In this document: positions 20,045 through 28,845 of the stretch, in pieces
Position numbering within the stretch: the stretch's first letter is position 1
Layout of the letters: each line of letters opens with the position of its first letter
DNA from: Sinorhizobium numidicum
Lineage (GTDB): Bacteria > Pseudomonadota > Alphaproteobacteria > Rhizobiales > Rhizobiaceae
Assembly: GCF_029892045.1 (NCBI RefSeq)
Contig: NZ_CP120368.1
Coordinates: 494,001-558,000 of the forward strand
Length of the DNA stretch: 64,000 nt
Direction: 5' to 3'
Made by a program: the position numbers and the translations under genes
Notes under the pieces: generated by a model
What the model saw: only the letters and a program-made list of their open reading frames with translations
What the model was told of the DNA's origin: nothing
Databases searched by the model: none

Positions 20045-20105
20045 GAATACCTCTTGGAAATTACTCATCAAAATACATCAAATCGTTTCTGGAGGATCAC
20101 AGATC

Positions 20106-20714
20106 TCAGTCAGGTGGCGCCACACCTTGAGGTTCAGCCGCACTCGCCGGATCGAGATTCATAACCTCCAAAACGTTCGGGAACGGAAACTCCCACTTCG
20201 TCCGATATCGCCGCAGGACCTTGGCCATAGTCTTTCCATCACGAGAGAGCCAAATCTCGGCATCCGCTTCATACGGAAATCCATACCAGGTCGCTGTGTA
20301 GCGGCGTCCAAATTCAGATGTGCCGTCGCTCTCGGCAACCAATTTGCACCCCGCAAATTTGGGGCCAAAATTATCCCATAACGACCAGCCCGTCCGACGA
20401 GACACGACCCATTTGTTGCGCGCGGAGGTCAGATTTCGGTCGTAGACTGCCGTTTCCGTGAAGCGAGCCTCCCCGTGGGACTTGAGGGTCCCGTCAGATT
20501 TGACTTCGTAGAACACCTGGCTGTAGCGGTAAGTCGACCTGGTGGCGGCATACGCTTCAAAAACCGGTGAGCAGTTTGGATCCCATGAATTTCTTCTCGG
20601 TGCAGCGAAGGTGTCCGCCGTAGACAATACGGTGAGTAACCACGCAATAATAATCCTAGCTTGCACGTGTACTCGACTCCTGTCCCTCTCAGCAGGCGAA
20701 CTAAGTTGAGGCAT
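20106..20714 (-). CDS. Putative exported protein, unrecognised
   Basis: A 202-residue protein with a hydrophobic N-terminal stretch at about residues 20-37 (ARIIIAWLLTVLSTADTFAA), consistent with a signal peptide. The mature part is rich in Tyr, Trp and Arg and has Cys in DPNCSPVF and FAGCKL. AGGAGAG precedes the ATG at 20714. Base composition looks lower in GC than the flanking core genes. Same orientation as the exported gene downstream; together they lie on the 3' side of tRNA-Thr. Function unknown. Confidence 0.62.
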   Translation of the reverse strand: MPQLSSPAERDRSRVHVQARIIIAWLLTVLSTADTFAAPRRNSWDPNCSPVFEAYAATRSTYRYSQVFYEVKSDGTLKSHGEARFTETAVYDRNLTSARNKWVVSRRTGWSLWDNFGPKFAGCKLVAESDGTSEFGRRYTATWYGFPYEADAEIWLSRDGKTMAKVLRRYRTKWEFPFPNVLEVMNLDPASAAEPQGVAPPD

Positions 20715-20955
20715 ACTCTCCTGTTTTTGGCTGTGCAAGCGATGATTGTGGCATTATTAACAGCTACACGCCGCGACCCTGGACAGTCTCCGGCGGGTCT
20801 GTTCTGGCCGCTGACATCTTTTGCGCGCCATGGCCACGTCTCCATCATGGCAGATACGCGAAACATTCCCGCTAATTCGCGACTTGCCGCCTGCCATGTG
20901 CTTACTGGCGCAACTGAGCCGATCGGGTATCTCGCGCTAAGTGCTTGAAAATTAA

Positions 20956-21031
20956 TGGTGCCGCTTAGGTGACTCGAACACCTGACCCCATCATTACGAA
21001 TGATGTGCTCTACCGACTGAGCTAAAGCGGC
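20956..21031 (-). tRNA. tRNA-Thr (anticodon CGT)
   Basis: Minus-strand 76-nt cloverleaf including encoded CCA. Acceptor GCCGCTT/AAGCGGC, D stem GCTC/GAGC, anticodon stem CATCA/TGATG around loop TTCGTAA (anticodon CGT, reads ACG), and T arm AGGTG-TTCGAGT-CACCT. Confidence 0.96.
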
Positions 21032-21108
21032 CCTGGGGCGGTTCCGCGGAAGAGCCGCGGAACGAATGTGAGGCGCTGATAAACGCAAAGCGCCAATAAT
21101 TCAAGCCA

Positions 21109-22119
21109 TCAGTTTCGAGAACTTGAAAATTCCTTGGCCGGGCGAAGGTCGCGAGGGGAACCGGGCGCAAGGCGGGCCCGCGCCGCTTCATATTCCCGTT
21201 CGAGACGGTCGACCAGTTGCGCGACGGTCGTGATCTCGCGGACGGCGCCGATGCCCTGGCCGCAGCCCCAGATGTCCTTCCACGCCCTGGCGCCTTCGGT
21301 CGCACTGCCGAAATCCATCTTGGAAGGATCGGCCTCCGGCAGTTTGTCCGGGTCCATCCCGGCCGCGCTGATCGAGGCCTTCAAGTAGTTGCCGTGAATG
21401 CCGGTGAAATAGTTGGAATAGACGATGTCGGCGGCGTCGCTGTCGACGATCATCTGCTTGTAGGCGTCGCTCGCTCGCGCCTCCTCGGTGGCGATGAACG
21501 GGGAACCGATATAGGCCATGTCGGCCCCCATCGCTTGCGCTGCTAGGATGGCGCCGCCGGTGGCGATCGCGCCCGAGAGCAGGAGCGGCCCATCGAACCA
21601 CGCCCGGATTTCCTGGACCAGTGCAAAGGGCGAGAGCGTTCCGGCATGGCCGCCGGCGCCGGCGGCCACCGCGATCAGCCCGTCCGCGCCCTTGCGGATC
21701 GCCGAATTGGCATGACGGTTGTTGATGACGTCATGGAGGACGATGCCGCCATAGGAGTGGATGGCATCGTTCACTTCCGGGACCGCGCCAAGCGACGAGA
21801 TGACGATCGGCACCTTGTATTTGACGCAGAGCATCAGGTCCTGTTCGAGCCTGGCGTTCGATTTGTGGACGATCTGGTTGACGGCGAAAGGCGCCGCCGG
21901 TTGGTCCGGATGCCCGGCGTCGTGGCCGGCGAGCGATTCCGTAATCTCCGCCAGCCATTCGTCGAGCTGCGATTGCGGACGGGCGTTGAGCGCGGGAAAG
22001 GCACCGACGACGCCGGCCTTGCATTGCGCAATCGTCAACCGGGGATGCGAGACGATGAAAAGCGGCGCGCCGATAACCGGCAATCTCGTCGTTCCGGATA
22101 GAACAGGCGGCAACGGCAT
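21109..22119 (-). CDS. Nitronate monooxygenase family protein (FMN-dependent)
   Basis: FMN-dependent TIM-barrel enzyme of the 2-nitropropane dioxygenase/nitronate monooxygenase family. Hallmarks in the 336-residue protein are GAPLFIVSHPRL at the N-terminus, VAAGAGGHAGTLSPFAL (phosphate loop and catalytic His region) and GAIATGGAILAAQAMGADMAYIGSPF. GGAG precedes the start. A perfect 10-bp-arm palindrome sits 20 bp upstream of the ATG (22140-22163) and is shared with fadD and the acyl-CoA dehydrogenase operon, which hints at a role in acyl-CoA or nitro-acid catabolism. Substrate unknown. Confidence 0.88.
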   Translation of the reverse strand: MPLPPVLSGTTRLPVIGAPLFIVSHPRLTIAQCKAGVVGAFPALNARPQSQLDEWLAEITESLAGHDAGHPDQPAAPFAVNQIVHKSNARLEQDLMLCVKYKVPIVISSLGAVPEVNDAIHSYGGIVLHDVINNRHANSAIRKGADGLIAVAAGAGGHAGTLSPFALVQEIRAWFDGPLLLSGAIATGGAILAAQAMGADMAYIGSPFIATEEARASDAYKQMIVDSDAADIVYSNYFTGIHGNYLKASISAAGMDPDKLPEADPSKMDFGSATEGARAWKDIWGCGQGIGAVREITTVAQLVDRLEREYEAARARLAPGSPRDLRPAKEFSSSRN

Positions 22120-22139
22120 CGAAATTCTCCATCCTTGGC

Positions 22140-22163
22140 TTTGACGTTTCCGTAAACGTCAAA
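22140..22163. promoter_or_regulatory. Palindromic operator candidate upstream of the nitronate monooxygenase gene
   Basis: Arms TTTGACGTTT and AAACGTCAAA, perfect over 10 bp, separated by CCGT, ending 20 bp before the start codon. The arms are the same as at 52848-52873 and the inner part matches 5942-5957. At this position a bound repressor would block RNA polymerase. Confidence 0.68.
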
Positions 22164-22414
22164 AGTGATAACAGTAACCGGAGCGCTTGCAAAGACCGGG
22201 AACTTCTCTCCTTGTGCGGCCTCGCTCGTGTTTTCCCCGCAGAAGACCAGCCGAACGTGCCGTCGGACTTGCAGATTCCGAAAGCAGCGGTTACCCAATC
22301 GTTAACAAAACCAACGGCGTGCAGCGGGAAGAAACACTGGCCCGTAGGATACCGCTGGAAGGAGCACGTTCGACGTGGATTGCCCGACGGCTTCGATGCA
22401 CAGAAGGATTTGAT

Positions 22415-23587
22415 GTGAGCGGACTCGAGACTGCGATCAGGAATGCACTGGAACGGTCGGACCGGAGCAATGCGGAAGTCCGTGCGCGTATCTACCAGTC
22501 GGCCCGCCAGGCACTGGAAAACGGCCTGCAGAAGCAGCAGATCGAAGATCCCGACGTGATCGCCCGGCAACGCCACCGGCTTGAAGCGGTCATTCACGCT
22601 ATCGAAACGGAAGAGCGTGCAGCATTGAAGGCGCGCGCCGCTGCCGCCCCGGTGGCCGGCGGGGGGGTCGCGAACGGCAAGGCCGCTGCCACGGAAGGTA
22701 GTTCGGCCGGTGCGGCGGCTTCCGCCGCGGCGCGGCGAGAACCGGAGTTCAGCGCAACAAGGCGCAGGCCTGTCGAGGGCGATAGCGGTCTTGCGGCGTT
22801 GCGTCCGGATCGTGACGGGCCGATGGTCTCGACACGCCCGGCCGCCGACAGCGGAAAAGCAGCCGAAGCCGGGAAGCCCGGCCAGATCGCGCCGGATTTG
22901 GGCGTCACGGACAAGCGCCCGCGCAAACGCAGACGCGGTCGTTTTCTTTCCTTCGTGATGGTCGTCGCGACGCTTGCTGCAGCAGCCGGGGCCGCCGTCT
23001 GGTGGGTTCAGACGAACGATCTGCTGAAATCTCCGGCCGAGCGCGACACGAACGTGGCCAACCCGCCGGCGACCGTTGAGACGGAGGATTTCGACGGGGC
23101 GACAGGATTGCAGAACCTCGCGGCCCAGGAAGGGTTCTCCGGTGATTGGATCGAGATTTTCACCGCCGCAGATGCGGCGGCTGTCAAGCCGGGCGCTCGT
23201 GCGAAGGCGGAGCCGGTTGATGACGGCGGCGGGCGTCGCGTGCGGATCACGTCAGCCGTGCCCACGGAGGATGGTGACGTTGCCGTCGAAATCCCCGCCG
23301 AGTTCCTTGCCCAGCTCTCGGGCAAATCGTCGACGCTGGCGTTGACCGTTCAGGCAATGCCCGGCAAGACGACGGAATTCTCGGTCGAATGCGACTTCTC
23401 GACGCTCGGCGACTGCGGCCGTCATCGCTTCACCGCGCACGACGAAAGGCTGGACATGCTTTTCAAGGTCACCTTTGAACAGAGCTCCGCACCAAACAGC
23501 CCGGGCAGACTGGTGATCAACAGCGATCTCGGCGGCGCAGGCAATAGCCTGAATATTTTCGCGGTCCGCATGCTGCCGGGAGAATAA
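22415..23587 (+). CDS. Membrane-anchored protein of unknown function
   Basis: The 390-residue protein has an N-terminal charged, helical part (about 1-80), an Ala/Pro-rich low-complexity linker, a basic stretch (KRPRKRRRGR) followed by one membrane span near residues 176-198, and a C-terminal periplasmic domain of about 190 residues with Cys in VECDFSTLGDCGRH. The topology is cytoplasmic N-terminus, periplasmic C-terminus. I prefer the GTG at 22415 because AAGGA precedes it; the frame is open to 22187. It is convergent with ppk2. I do not recognise the family. Confidence 0.72.
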   Translation: MSGLETAIRNALERSDRSNAEVRARIYQSARQALENGLQKQQIEDPDVIARQRHRLEAVIHAIETEERAALKARAAAAPVAGGGVANGKAAATEGSSAGAAASAAARREPEFSATRRRPVEGDSGLAALRPDRDGPMVSTRPAADSGKAAEAGKPGQIAPDLGVTDKRPRKRRRGRFLSFVMVVATLAAAAGAAVWWVQTNDLLKSPAERDTNVANPPATVETEDFDGATGLQNLAAQEGFSGDWIEIFTAADAAAVKPGARAKAEPVDDGGGRRVRITSAVPTEDGDVAVEIPAEFLAQLSGKSSTLALTVQAMPGKTTEFSVECDFSTLGDCGRHRFTAHDERLDMLFKVTFEQSSAPNSPGRLVINSDLGGAGNSLNIFAVRMLPGE

Positions 23588-23642
23588 TGCCGTGCTGTCC
23601 CCCGCAATCGCGTTCTGATTTCTCAGAGCCGATTGCCGCAAG

Positions 23643-24539
23643 TCACTTCAGGAAACCCGGCCCGGAACCGATGACCTTGTCGTCGACCTCACCGATTACC
23701 GCCTTGTCCTTGCCCTCATAGTCCAGGTTTTTCAGCATGTGTCGGATCACGTTGATCCGCGCCCGGCGCTTGTCGTTGCCGCGGATGACGGTCCATGGAG
23801 CGTGGTCGGTATGCGTTTCCTTCAGCATCCGGTCGCGCTTGTCCGTGTAGTCGTCCCACTTGTTCAAGGCGGCGATATCCATCGGAGACAGCTTCCAGAT
23901 CTTCAACGGATCGTGTCGGCGATCATGGAACCGCTTCAATTGCATCTCGCGGCCGATGTTGAGCCAGAATTTGAAGAGATGGATGCCCTCGTGGACAATC
24001 ATCTTTTCGAAGCGGGGGGCCTCCTCGAGAAAATGCTCGTATTGCTCCGGCGTGCAGAAGCCCATTACCGGCTCCACGCCGGCGCGGTTGTACCAGGAGC
24101 GGTCGAACAGCACGAATTCGCCGGCGGTCGGAAAGGTCGCCACATAGCGTTGGAAATACCACTGGCCGCGCTCGGTCTCGGTGGGCTTGGTGAGCGCGAC
24201 GATGCGAGCGGAACGGGGATTCATGTAGGCCATCGTTGCGTGGATGGCGCCACCCTTGCCCGCCGCATCGCGGCCCTCGAAAACGGCCATCACCCGCTTG
24301 CCGGTGGCCTGCATCCAGAACTGGACCTTGACGAGTTCGATCTGCAGCTTCGTCAGCGTTTCTTCGTATTCCTCCTCGTCGAGTTTTCTCTTGTAGGGGT
24401 AGTCGTCCGAGGAGAAGGCTTCGTCGTCGATCCACTTCGGCAATTCCGGGTTGTCGATATCGAAGACCCGGCTGCTGCCGCCGATCTCAAGCTCGACCGC
24501 CCTGCTTTCAGGCTTGGCCGCCAGCACTTCGCTTGCCAT
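23643..24539 (-). CDS. ppk2: Polyphosphate kinase 2
   Basis: Uses polyphosphate to phosphorylate nucleotides (ADP to ATP or GDP to GTP). The 298-residue protein has Walker [12 protein letters not shown] (88-98), Walker B/lid LFDRSWYNR (144-152) and the basic RFHDRRHDP stretch. This is the one-domain PPK2 type; the homologue at the same position in S. meliloti has been studied structurally. It is divergent from phoR and the pst-pho genes, so polyphosphate turnover sits next to phosphate sensing. Confidence 0.94.
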   Translation of the reverse strand: MASEVLAAKPESRAVELEIGGSSRVFDIDNPELPKWIDDEAFSSDDYPYKRKLDEEEYEETLTKLQIELVKVQFWMQATGKRVMAVFEGRDAAGKGGAIHATMAYMNPRSARIVALTKPTETERGQWYFQRYVATFPTAGEFVLFDRSWYNRAGVEPVMGFCTPEQYEHFLEEAPRFEKMIVHEGIHLFKFWLNIGREMQLKRFHDRRHDPLKIWKLSPMDIAALNKWDDYTDKRDRMLKETHTDHAPWTVIRGNDKRRARINVIRHMLKNLDYEGKDKAVIGEVDDKVIGSGPGFLK

Positions 24540-24774
24540 TCGCTTTCCTCCGCCGCCGGTCGATTTCTCCGGAGGAGGCCATATTTACGTTGCGGATTCA
24601 AGCACGTCGTGAAAATCATGTCATGAAGCACCGCTATCTCTCTGCCTTCGTGGCCGGCGCGAGAGGAGAAAACATGAGCGATTTTCGCCGAGGTTTCACT
24701 CCAGCTCGCTGGCGTCAGCCACGCTGATGATCTGGCTTCAAGCCAATACCATTTGATCCGCGGGAGACGGCGAC

Positions 24775-26037
24775 TTGAGCAGTGAGGGTATGGTATTGGA
24801 TGGTGCTAAGGCGTTTTGGCGAACCCTGCTGCCGAGGCTAAAGGCGGAACGCTGGGTCCTTGCTCTGTCGGCCGTACTTGCTCTTCTCGCCGCTCTCGCC
24901 GGTATTCACATCCTGGCCATTCTTCCGTTCTGGATTGTGCTCGTCGCGGCACTCCTCAGTCGAGGCGCGCCGTCGGAGCCGCCGCTCCCGGCGGGCGTCG
25001 TTACGACCGCGGAGAAGCGGAAAGACCCGCTGGTTCCCCTGCTGAATGCGCTCGACATGCCTGTGCTCGTGGTGGCCGAAGACGAGACCGTTTTGTTCCA
25101 GAACATCGCAGCCGAAAAAGCCTTCGGCACCATTCCGCAGGATAGCTACCTTTCCGCGCGCGTCCGTTCTCCCGGCATTCTCGACATGGTGCGAGAGACG
25201 ATCGCAACCGGCAAGGTCAACCAGATCGAACACACCGAGCGGCTCCCCTCCGATGCCGTCTACATCGTCAGGGTGGCGCCCGCCGATCTTGGAGCCGATG
25301 GTTCGAGCCGGCGCGTCTTCCTGCTCACCTATCGCGATATTTCGCAGACGCGCCGCATAGATCGCATGCGGTCCGATTTCGTCGCCAATGCCAGTCATGA
25401 GCTGCGCACGCCGCTTGCCTCGCTTCGCGGCTTTATCGAGACGCTGGAGGGCCCGGCACGCAACGATCCGAAGGCCCAGGAGAAATTCTTCGGCATCATG
25501 CACGAGCAGGTCACCCGCATGAGCCGCCTCGTCGACGATCTGTTGTCGCTGTCGCGGCTTGAGCTTAAGTCGCACATCGCCCCGGAGGATACCGTCGATC
25601 TGATTCCGCTGCTCGGGCACGTGCGTGACAGCTTGGTCCCGCTCGCAAGAGAGCTCGATGTAACCATTTCCCTCGACGTGCCGGAAGCGCCGGTCTTCGT
25701 CCAAGGCGACCGAGACGAACTGATCGAGGTTTTCGAGAACCTGATCGAGAACGCCTGCAAATATGGACAGGAGGGAAAGAAAGTCGACGTGCGTTTGACC
25801 GGCGGCGAGGGCAAGCAGACCGAGGTGATGGTCACAGATTATGGTCCGGGCATTCCGGCCGAGCACGTGCCGCGAATTACCGAACGTTTTTATCGGGTTA
25901 ATGTCGAGGCGAGCCGGTCCAAAAAAGGAACGGGCCTGGGGCTTGCGATCGTCAAGCATATCCTGACGCGCCACCGGGCCCGCCTGCTCATTCATTCGGA
26001 GGTCGGCAAGGGCACGGTCTTTACGGTGCGTTTTTGA
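24775..26037 (+). CDS. phoR: Phosphate regulon sensor histidine kinase
   Basis: Inner-membrane kinase that phosphorylates PhoB when phosphate is scarce and is held off by PstSCAB-PhoU. The 420-residue protein has one or two N-terminal spans (about 28-62), a PAS-like region (about 90-190), the HisKA box SHELRTPLASLRG with His 208, and ATPase boxes NLIENACKYG and GTGLGLAIVKH. The start is TTG at 24775 behind GGGAG; an ATG at 24790 is possible. The 235 bp before it show no gene and no convincing PHO box. Confidence 0.93.
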   Translation: MSSEGMVLDGAKAFWRTLLPRLKAERWVLALSAVLALLAALAGIHILAILPFWIVLVAALLSRGAPSEPPLPAGVVTTAEKRKDPLVPLLNALDMPVLVVAEDETVLFQNIAAEKAFGTIPQDSYLSARVRSPGILDMVRETIATGKVNQIEHTERLPSDAVYIVRVAPADLGADGSSRRVFLLTYRDISQTRRIDRMRSDFVANASHELRTPLASLRGFIETLEGPARNDPKAQEKFFGIMHEQVTRMSRLVDDLLSLSRLELKSHIAPEDTVDLIPLLGHVRDSLVPLARELDVTISLDVPEAPVFVQGDRDELIEVFENLIENACKYGQEGKKVDVRLTGGEGKQTEVMVTDYGPGIPAEHVPRITERFYRVNVEASRSKKGTGLGLAIVKHILTRHRARLLIHSEVGKGTVFTVRF

Positions 26038-26098
26038 CACAAAAACCCGCCGACATCCGCAAGAGATTGAAATTATAAAGTTTCGTCAGTGACATAGG

Positions 26099-26127
26099 CT
26101 GTCACAAATGTTTCACGGAATTGACAT
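26099..26127 (+). promoter_or_regulatory. PHO box before pstS
   Basis: Direct repeat CTGTCAC-AAAT-GTTTCAC (26099-26116), with 7-bp repeats on an 11-bp period as in the PhoB consensus CTGTCAT-N4-CTGTCAT. A third, weaker unit TTGACAT follows on the same 11-bp phase (26121-26127). It lies 106-134 bp upstream of the pstS start, inside the 195-bp phoR-pstS gap. Confidence 0.75.
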
Positions 26128-26232
26128 AAAAGGTGTAGCCATCGGCGGCTAACAAGTGGCAGCCGATCAAACGGCGAAGAGAGCGCTATAACCTCGAGCG
26201 CACCAACACGAGCCCATTCCGGGAGAACATCT

Positions 26233-27267
26233 ATGAAAGCTCTTAAACTCACTGTAGCGGCGCTGGTTGCATCCGCCGCGTTCGCGGGCGCTGCGGCGGC
26301 TCGCGACCAGGTCCAGGTCGCTGGCTCCTCGACCGTTCTTCCCTACGCAAAGATCGTCGCCGAGACCTTCGGCGAGACGTTCCCCGACTTCAAGACCCCG
26401 GTCGTCGAGTCCGGCGGCTCTTCCGCCGGCCTGAAGGAGTTCTGCAAGGGCGTCGGCGAGGACACGATCGACATCGCCAATTCCTCGCGCAAGATCAAGG
26501 ACAGCGAGGTCGAGGCTTGCAAGGCCGCCGGCGTGACCGAAATTCAGGAAGTCAAGATCGGCTATGACGGCATCGTCTTCGCCACCGACGCCGGCAATGC
26601 CGACCTCGCGCTGAAGCCGGAACATCTCTACAAGGCTCTGGCTGCCGAGGTCGTCGTCGACGGCAAGCTCGCCGCCAACCCCTACAAGAAGTGGTCCGAG
26701 ATCGACGCCTCGCTGCCGGATGCGGAAATCGCCGCATTCATCCCCGGTGAAAAGCACGGCACGCGCGAAGTCTTCGAGGAAAAGATCCTCGCTGCAGGCT
26801 GCAAGGACTCCGGTGCCAAGGATGCGATCAAGGCCGCAGTCAGCGATGAAAAGCAGCAGCACAGCAAATGCGTCGCTGTCCGCAAGGACGGCATGGCCGT
26901 CGACATCGACGGAGATTACACCGAGACGCTGGCCCGCATCGCATCCAACAAGAGCGGCATCGGCGTTTTCGGTCTCTCCTTCTACGAGAACAATGCCGAC
27001 AAGCTGAAAGTCGCGACGGTCAACGGCATCGTTCCTTCGACCGAAACGATCGCTTCCGGCGAATATCCGGTATCTCGCCCGCTGTTCTTCTACGTGAAGA
27101 AGGCCCACATCGGAGTTATTCCGGGCCTGAAGGAATATGTTGAGTTCTTCATCGATGATCAGATGATCGGCCCCGACAGCCCGCTCGCCGATTACGGTCT
27201 GGTTGCCGCACCGGACGCCGAACGTGAGGAAATCCGTAAGTCCTTCGAAGCTGGCAACATGCTCTGA
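26233..27267 (+). CDS. pstS: Phosphate ABC transporter, periplasmic phosphate-binding protein
   Basis: Captures phosphate in the periplasm for PstCAB. The 344-residue protein has a signal peptide (MKALKLTVAALVASAAFAG then AAAA, cleavage near residue 22), QVAGSSTVLPYAK and ESGGSSAGLKEFCKG, which form the phosphate site, and several Cys pairs. GGGAGAAC precedes the ATG. A PHO box precedes the gene and a strong stem-loop follows it. Confidence 0.95.
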   Translation: MKALKLTVAALVASAAFAGAAAARDQVQVAGSSTVLPYAKIVAETFGETFPDFKTPVVESGGSSAGLKEFCKGVGEDTIDIANSSRKIKDSEVEACKAAGVTEIQEVKIGYDGIVFATDAGNADLALKPEHLYKALAAEVVVDGKLAANPYKKWSEIDASLPDAEIAAFIPGEKHGTREVFEEKILAAGCKDSGAKDAIKAAVSDEKQQHSKCVAVRKDGMAVDIDGDYTETLARIASNKSGIGVFGLSFYENNADKLKVATVNGIVPSTETIASGEYPVSRPLFFYVKKAHIGVIPGLKEYVEFFIDDQMIGPDSPLADYGLVAAPDAEREEIRKSFEAGNML

Positions 27268-27277
27268 TTGAACATAC

Positions 27278-27311
27278 GCCCCGGCGCAGTCATGTGCTGC
27301 TGCGCCGGGGC
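27278..27311 (+). other. Stem-loop between pstS and pstC (mRNA processing/attenuation candidate)
   Basis: Perfect 12-bp arms GCCCCGGCGCAG and CTGCGCCGGGGC around a 10-nt loop, 10 bp after the pstS stop codon. It is not followed by a strong T-run (CATGCGCTCATTTT), so it is more likely a partial terminator or 3'-end stabiliser, which would keep pstS mRNA in excess over pstCAB. Confidence 0.65.
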
Positions 27312-27360
27312 ATGCGCTCATTTTGATTGCCGGCGATGACATTGCCGGGGAGATGTGCCG

Positions 27361-28845
27361 ATGAGTACTTCGCTCCTTCTTTTGATTATTGTTTTGATCG
27401 GTTTCATTGCGTATTTTGCCGGACGCGCGCGCTCCTTCGCGCGGTCGAACGGCAAGCTTGCGAGTTTGCATTCTCTGCCGGGCTATCACGGCAGTTACGT
27501 CGCGATCTGGGCTGTGTTGCCGGCGACACTCGTGCTCGCCGCATGGCTGATCGCCTCGCCCCTTTACGTCGATTACAGCGTTCGTGCGACCTTTCCGGAC
27601 GCGGTGCAAGGCCAGGGTGGGGCAACGGTCCAGCTTGCTCTCGGTCAGGTGAAGTCCGTAGCCGCCGGCCTCGACCGCCTGACCGCGGCGGAAACGGCAG
27701 CTCTCGAAAATGGCTCGGCCAACCTGCGTGAGACGCTCGCTGCCAAGGGTATAGCGCTTGCCGGCGAAGGTGAGTCCTACATGCTCAAGGCCGCTCAGCG
27801 GTTCAATACGATAAGCACCTACAGCCGTTGGCTGATGAGCGCCGTCGTGCTTCTCGTCGCCCTTGCCGGCGGCCTTTATGCGGTCCGCAACATCAGCACC
27901 CGCTTCCGCGCCCGCAATCAGGTGGAGCGCGTCATGCTCGCCGCCCTTATCGTCGCGTCGTCCATCGCCGTCCTGACGACGATTGGCATCGCCGGCTCGA
28001 TGCTTTCTGAGGCGGGTCGCTTTTTCAGCATGGTGTCACCTACGGAATTCTTCTTCGGCACGGTATGGGACCCGCGGTTCGCCGCGGCCGGCAGCGGCGG
28101 CGCGTCGGGCCAGTTCGGCCTGCTGCCGCTTCTTGCGGGCACGCTCTACATCGCCTTCGTCGCCATGCTGTTTGCCGTTCCCATCGGGCTGTTCGCGGCG
28201 ATCTACATGGCCGAATATGCAAGCCCGCGGCTGCGTTCGACGGCCAAACCGCTTCTGGAGGTGCTCGCCGGCATCCCGACGATCGTCTACGGTTTCTTTG
28301 CGCTCGTGACGGTCGGCCCGTTCCTGCGCGACATCTCGGCGCAATTGAACGGCCTCCTCACCGGCAACTACCAGAACTTCATCCAGGGGCAGAGCGTGCT
28401 TACCGCCGGCATCGTAATGGGCATCATGCTCATCCCCTTCGTCTCGTCGCTCTCCGATGACATCATCACCCAGGTTCCCCGGGCGCTGCGGGACGGTTCG
28501 CTTGGCCTTGGCGCCACGCGCTCGGAGACAGTTAAGAAGGTCATTCTCCCCGCCGCGCTGCCCGGCATCGTCGGCGCGCTGCTGCTGACCGCCTCCCGCG
28601 CCGTCGGCGAGACGATGATCGTTGTGCTGGCGGCAGGTGTCGCTGCGCGCATGCAACTGAATCCCTTCGAGCCGATGACCACGGTGACCGTCAAGATCGT
28701 CCATCAGCTAACGGGCGACCTCGAGTTCACCTCGCCGCAGACGCTGGTCGCCTTTGCGCTCGGCATCACGCTCTTTGTCATCACGCTTTGCCTCAACATC
28801 TACGCGCTCTATATCGTCCGCAAATACCGGGAGCAGTACGAATGA
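27361..28845 (+). CDS. pstC: Phosphate ABC transporter permease PstC
   Basis: Inner-membrane permease subunit. At 494 residues it is longer than E. coli PstC: an extra N-terminal part holds two or three spans and a periplasmic segment before the permease core, which starts around residue 250. The EAA-type loop is at DGSLGLGATRSETVKKVILP. The start is ATG 27361 with GGGGAG 8 nt upstream. Its stop overlaps the pstA start. Confidence 0.94.
   Translation: MSTSLLLLIIVLIGFIAYFAGRARSFARSNGKLASLHSLPGYHGSYVAIWAVLPATLVLAAWLIASPLYVDYSVRATFPDAVQGQGGATVQLALGQVKSVAAGLDRLTAAETAALENGSANLRETLAAKGIALAGEGESYMLKAAQRFNTISTYSRWLMSAVVLLVALAGGLYAVRNISTRFRARNQVERVMLAALIVASSIAVLTTIGIAGSMLSEAGRFFSMVSPTEFFFGTVWDPRFAAAGSGGASGQFGLLPLLAGTLYIAFVAMLFAVPIGLFAAIYMAEYASPRLRSTAKPLLEVLAGIPTIVYGFFALVTVGPFLRDISAQLNGLLTGNYQNFIQGQSVLTAGIVMGIMLIPFVSSLSDDIITQVPRALRDGSLGLGATRSETVKKVILPAALPGIVGALLLTASRAVGETMIVVLAAGVAARMQLNPFEPMTTVTVKIVHQLTGDLEFTSPQTLVAFALGITLFVITLCLNIYALYIVRKYREQYE

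Noticed and set aside
24600..24630. Possible PHO box between ppk2 and phoR (around ATCATGTCATGA)
   Set aside because: No second 7-bp unit at 11-bp spacing could be found.
26167..27609. Long open frame opposite pstS and the start of pstC
   Set aside because: Antisense shadow covering a signal peptide gene and its promoter region including the PHO box.
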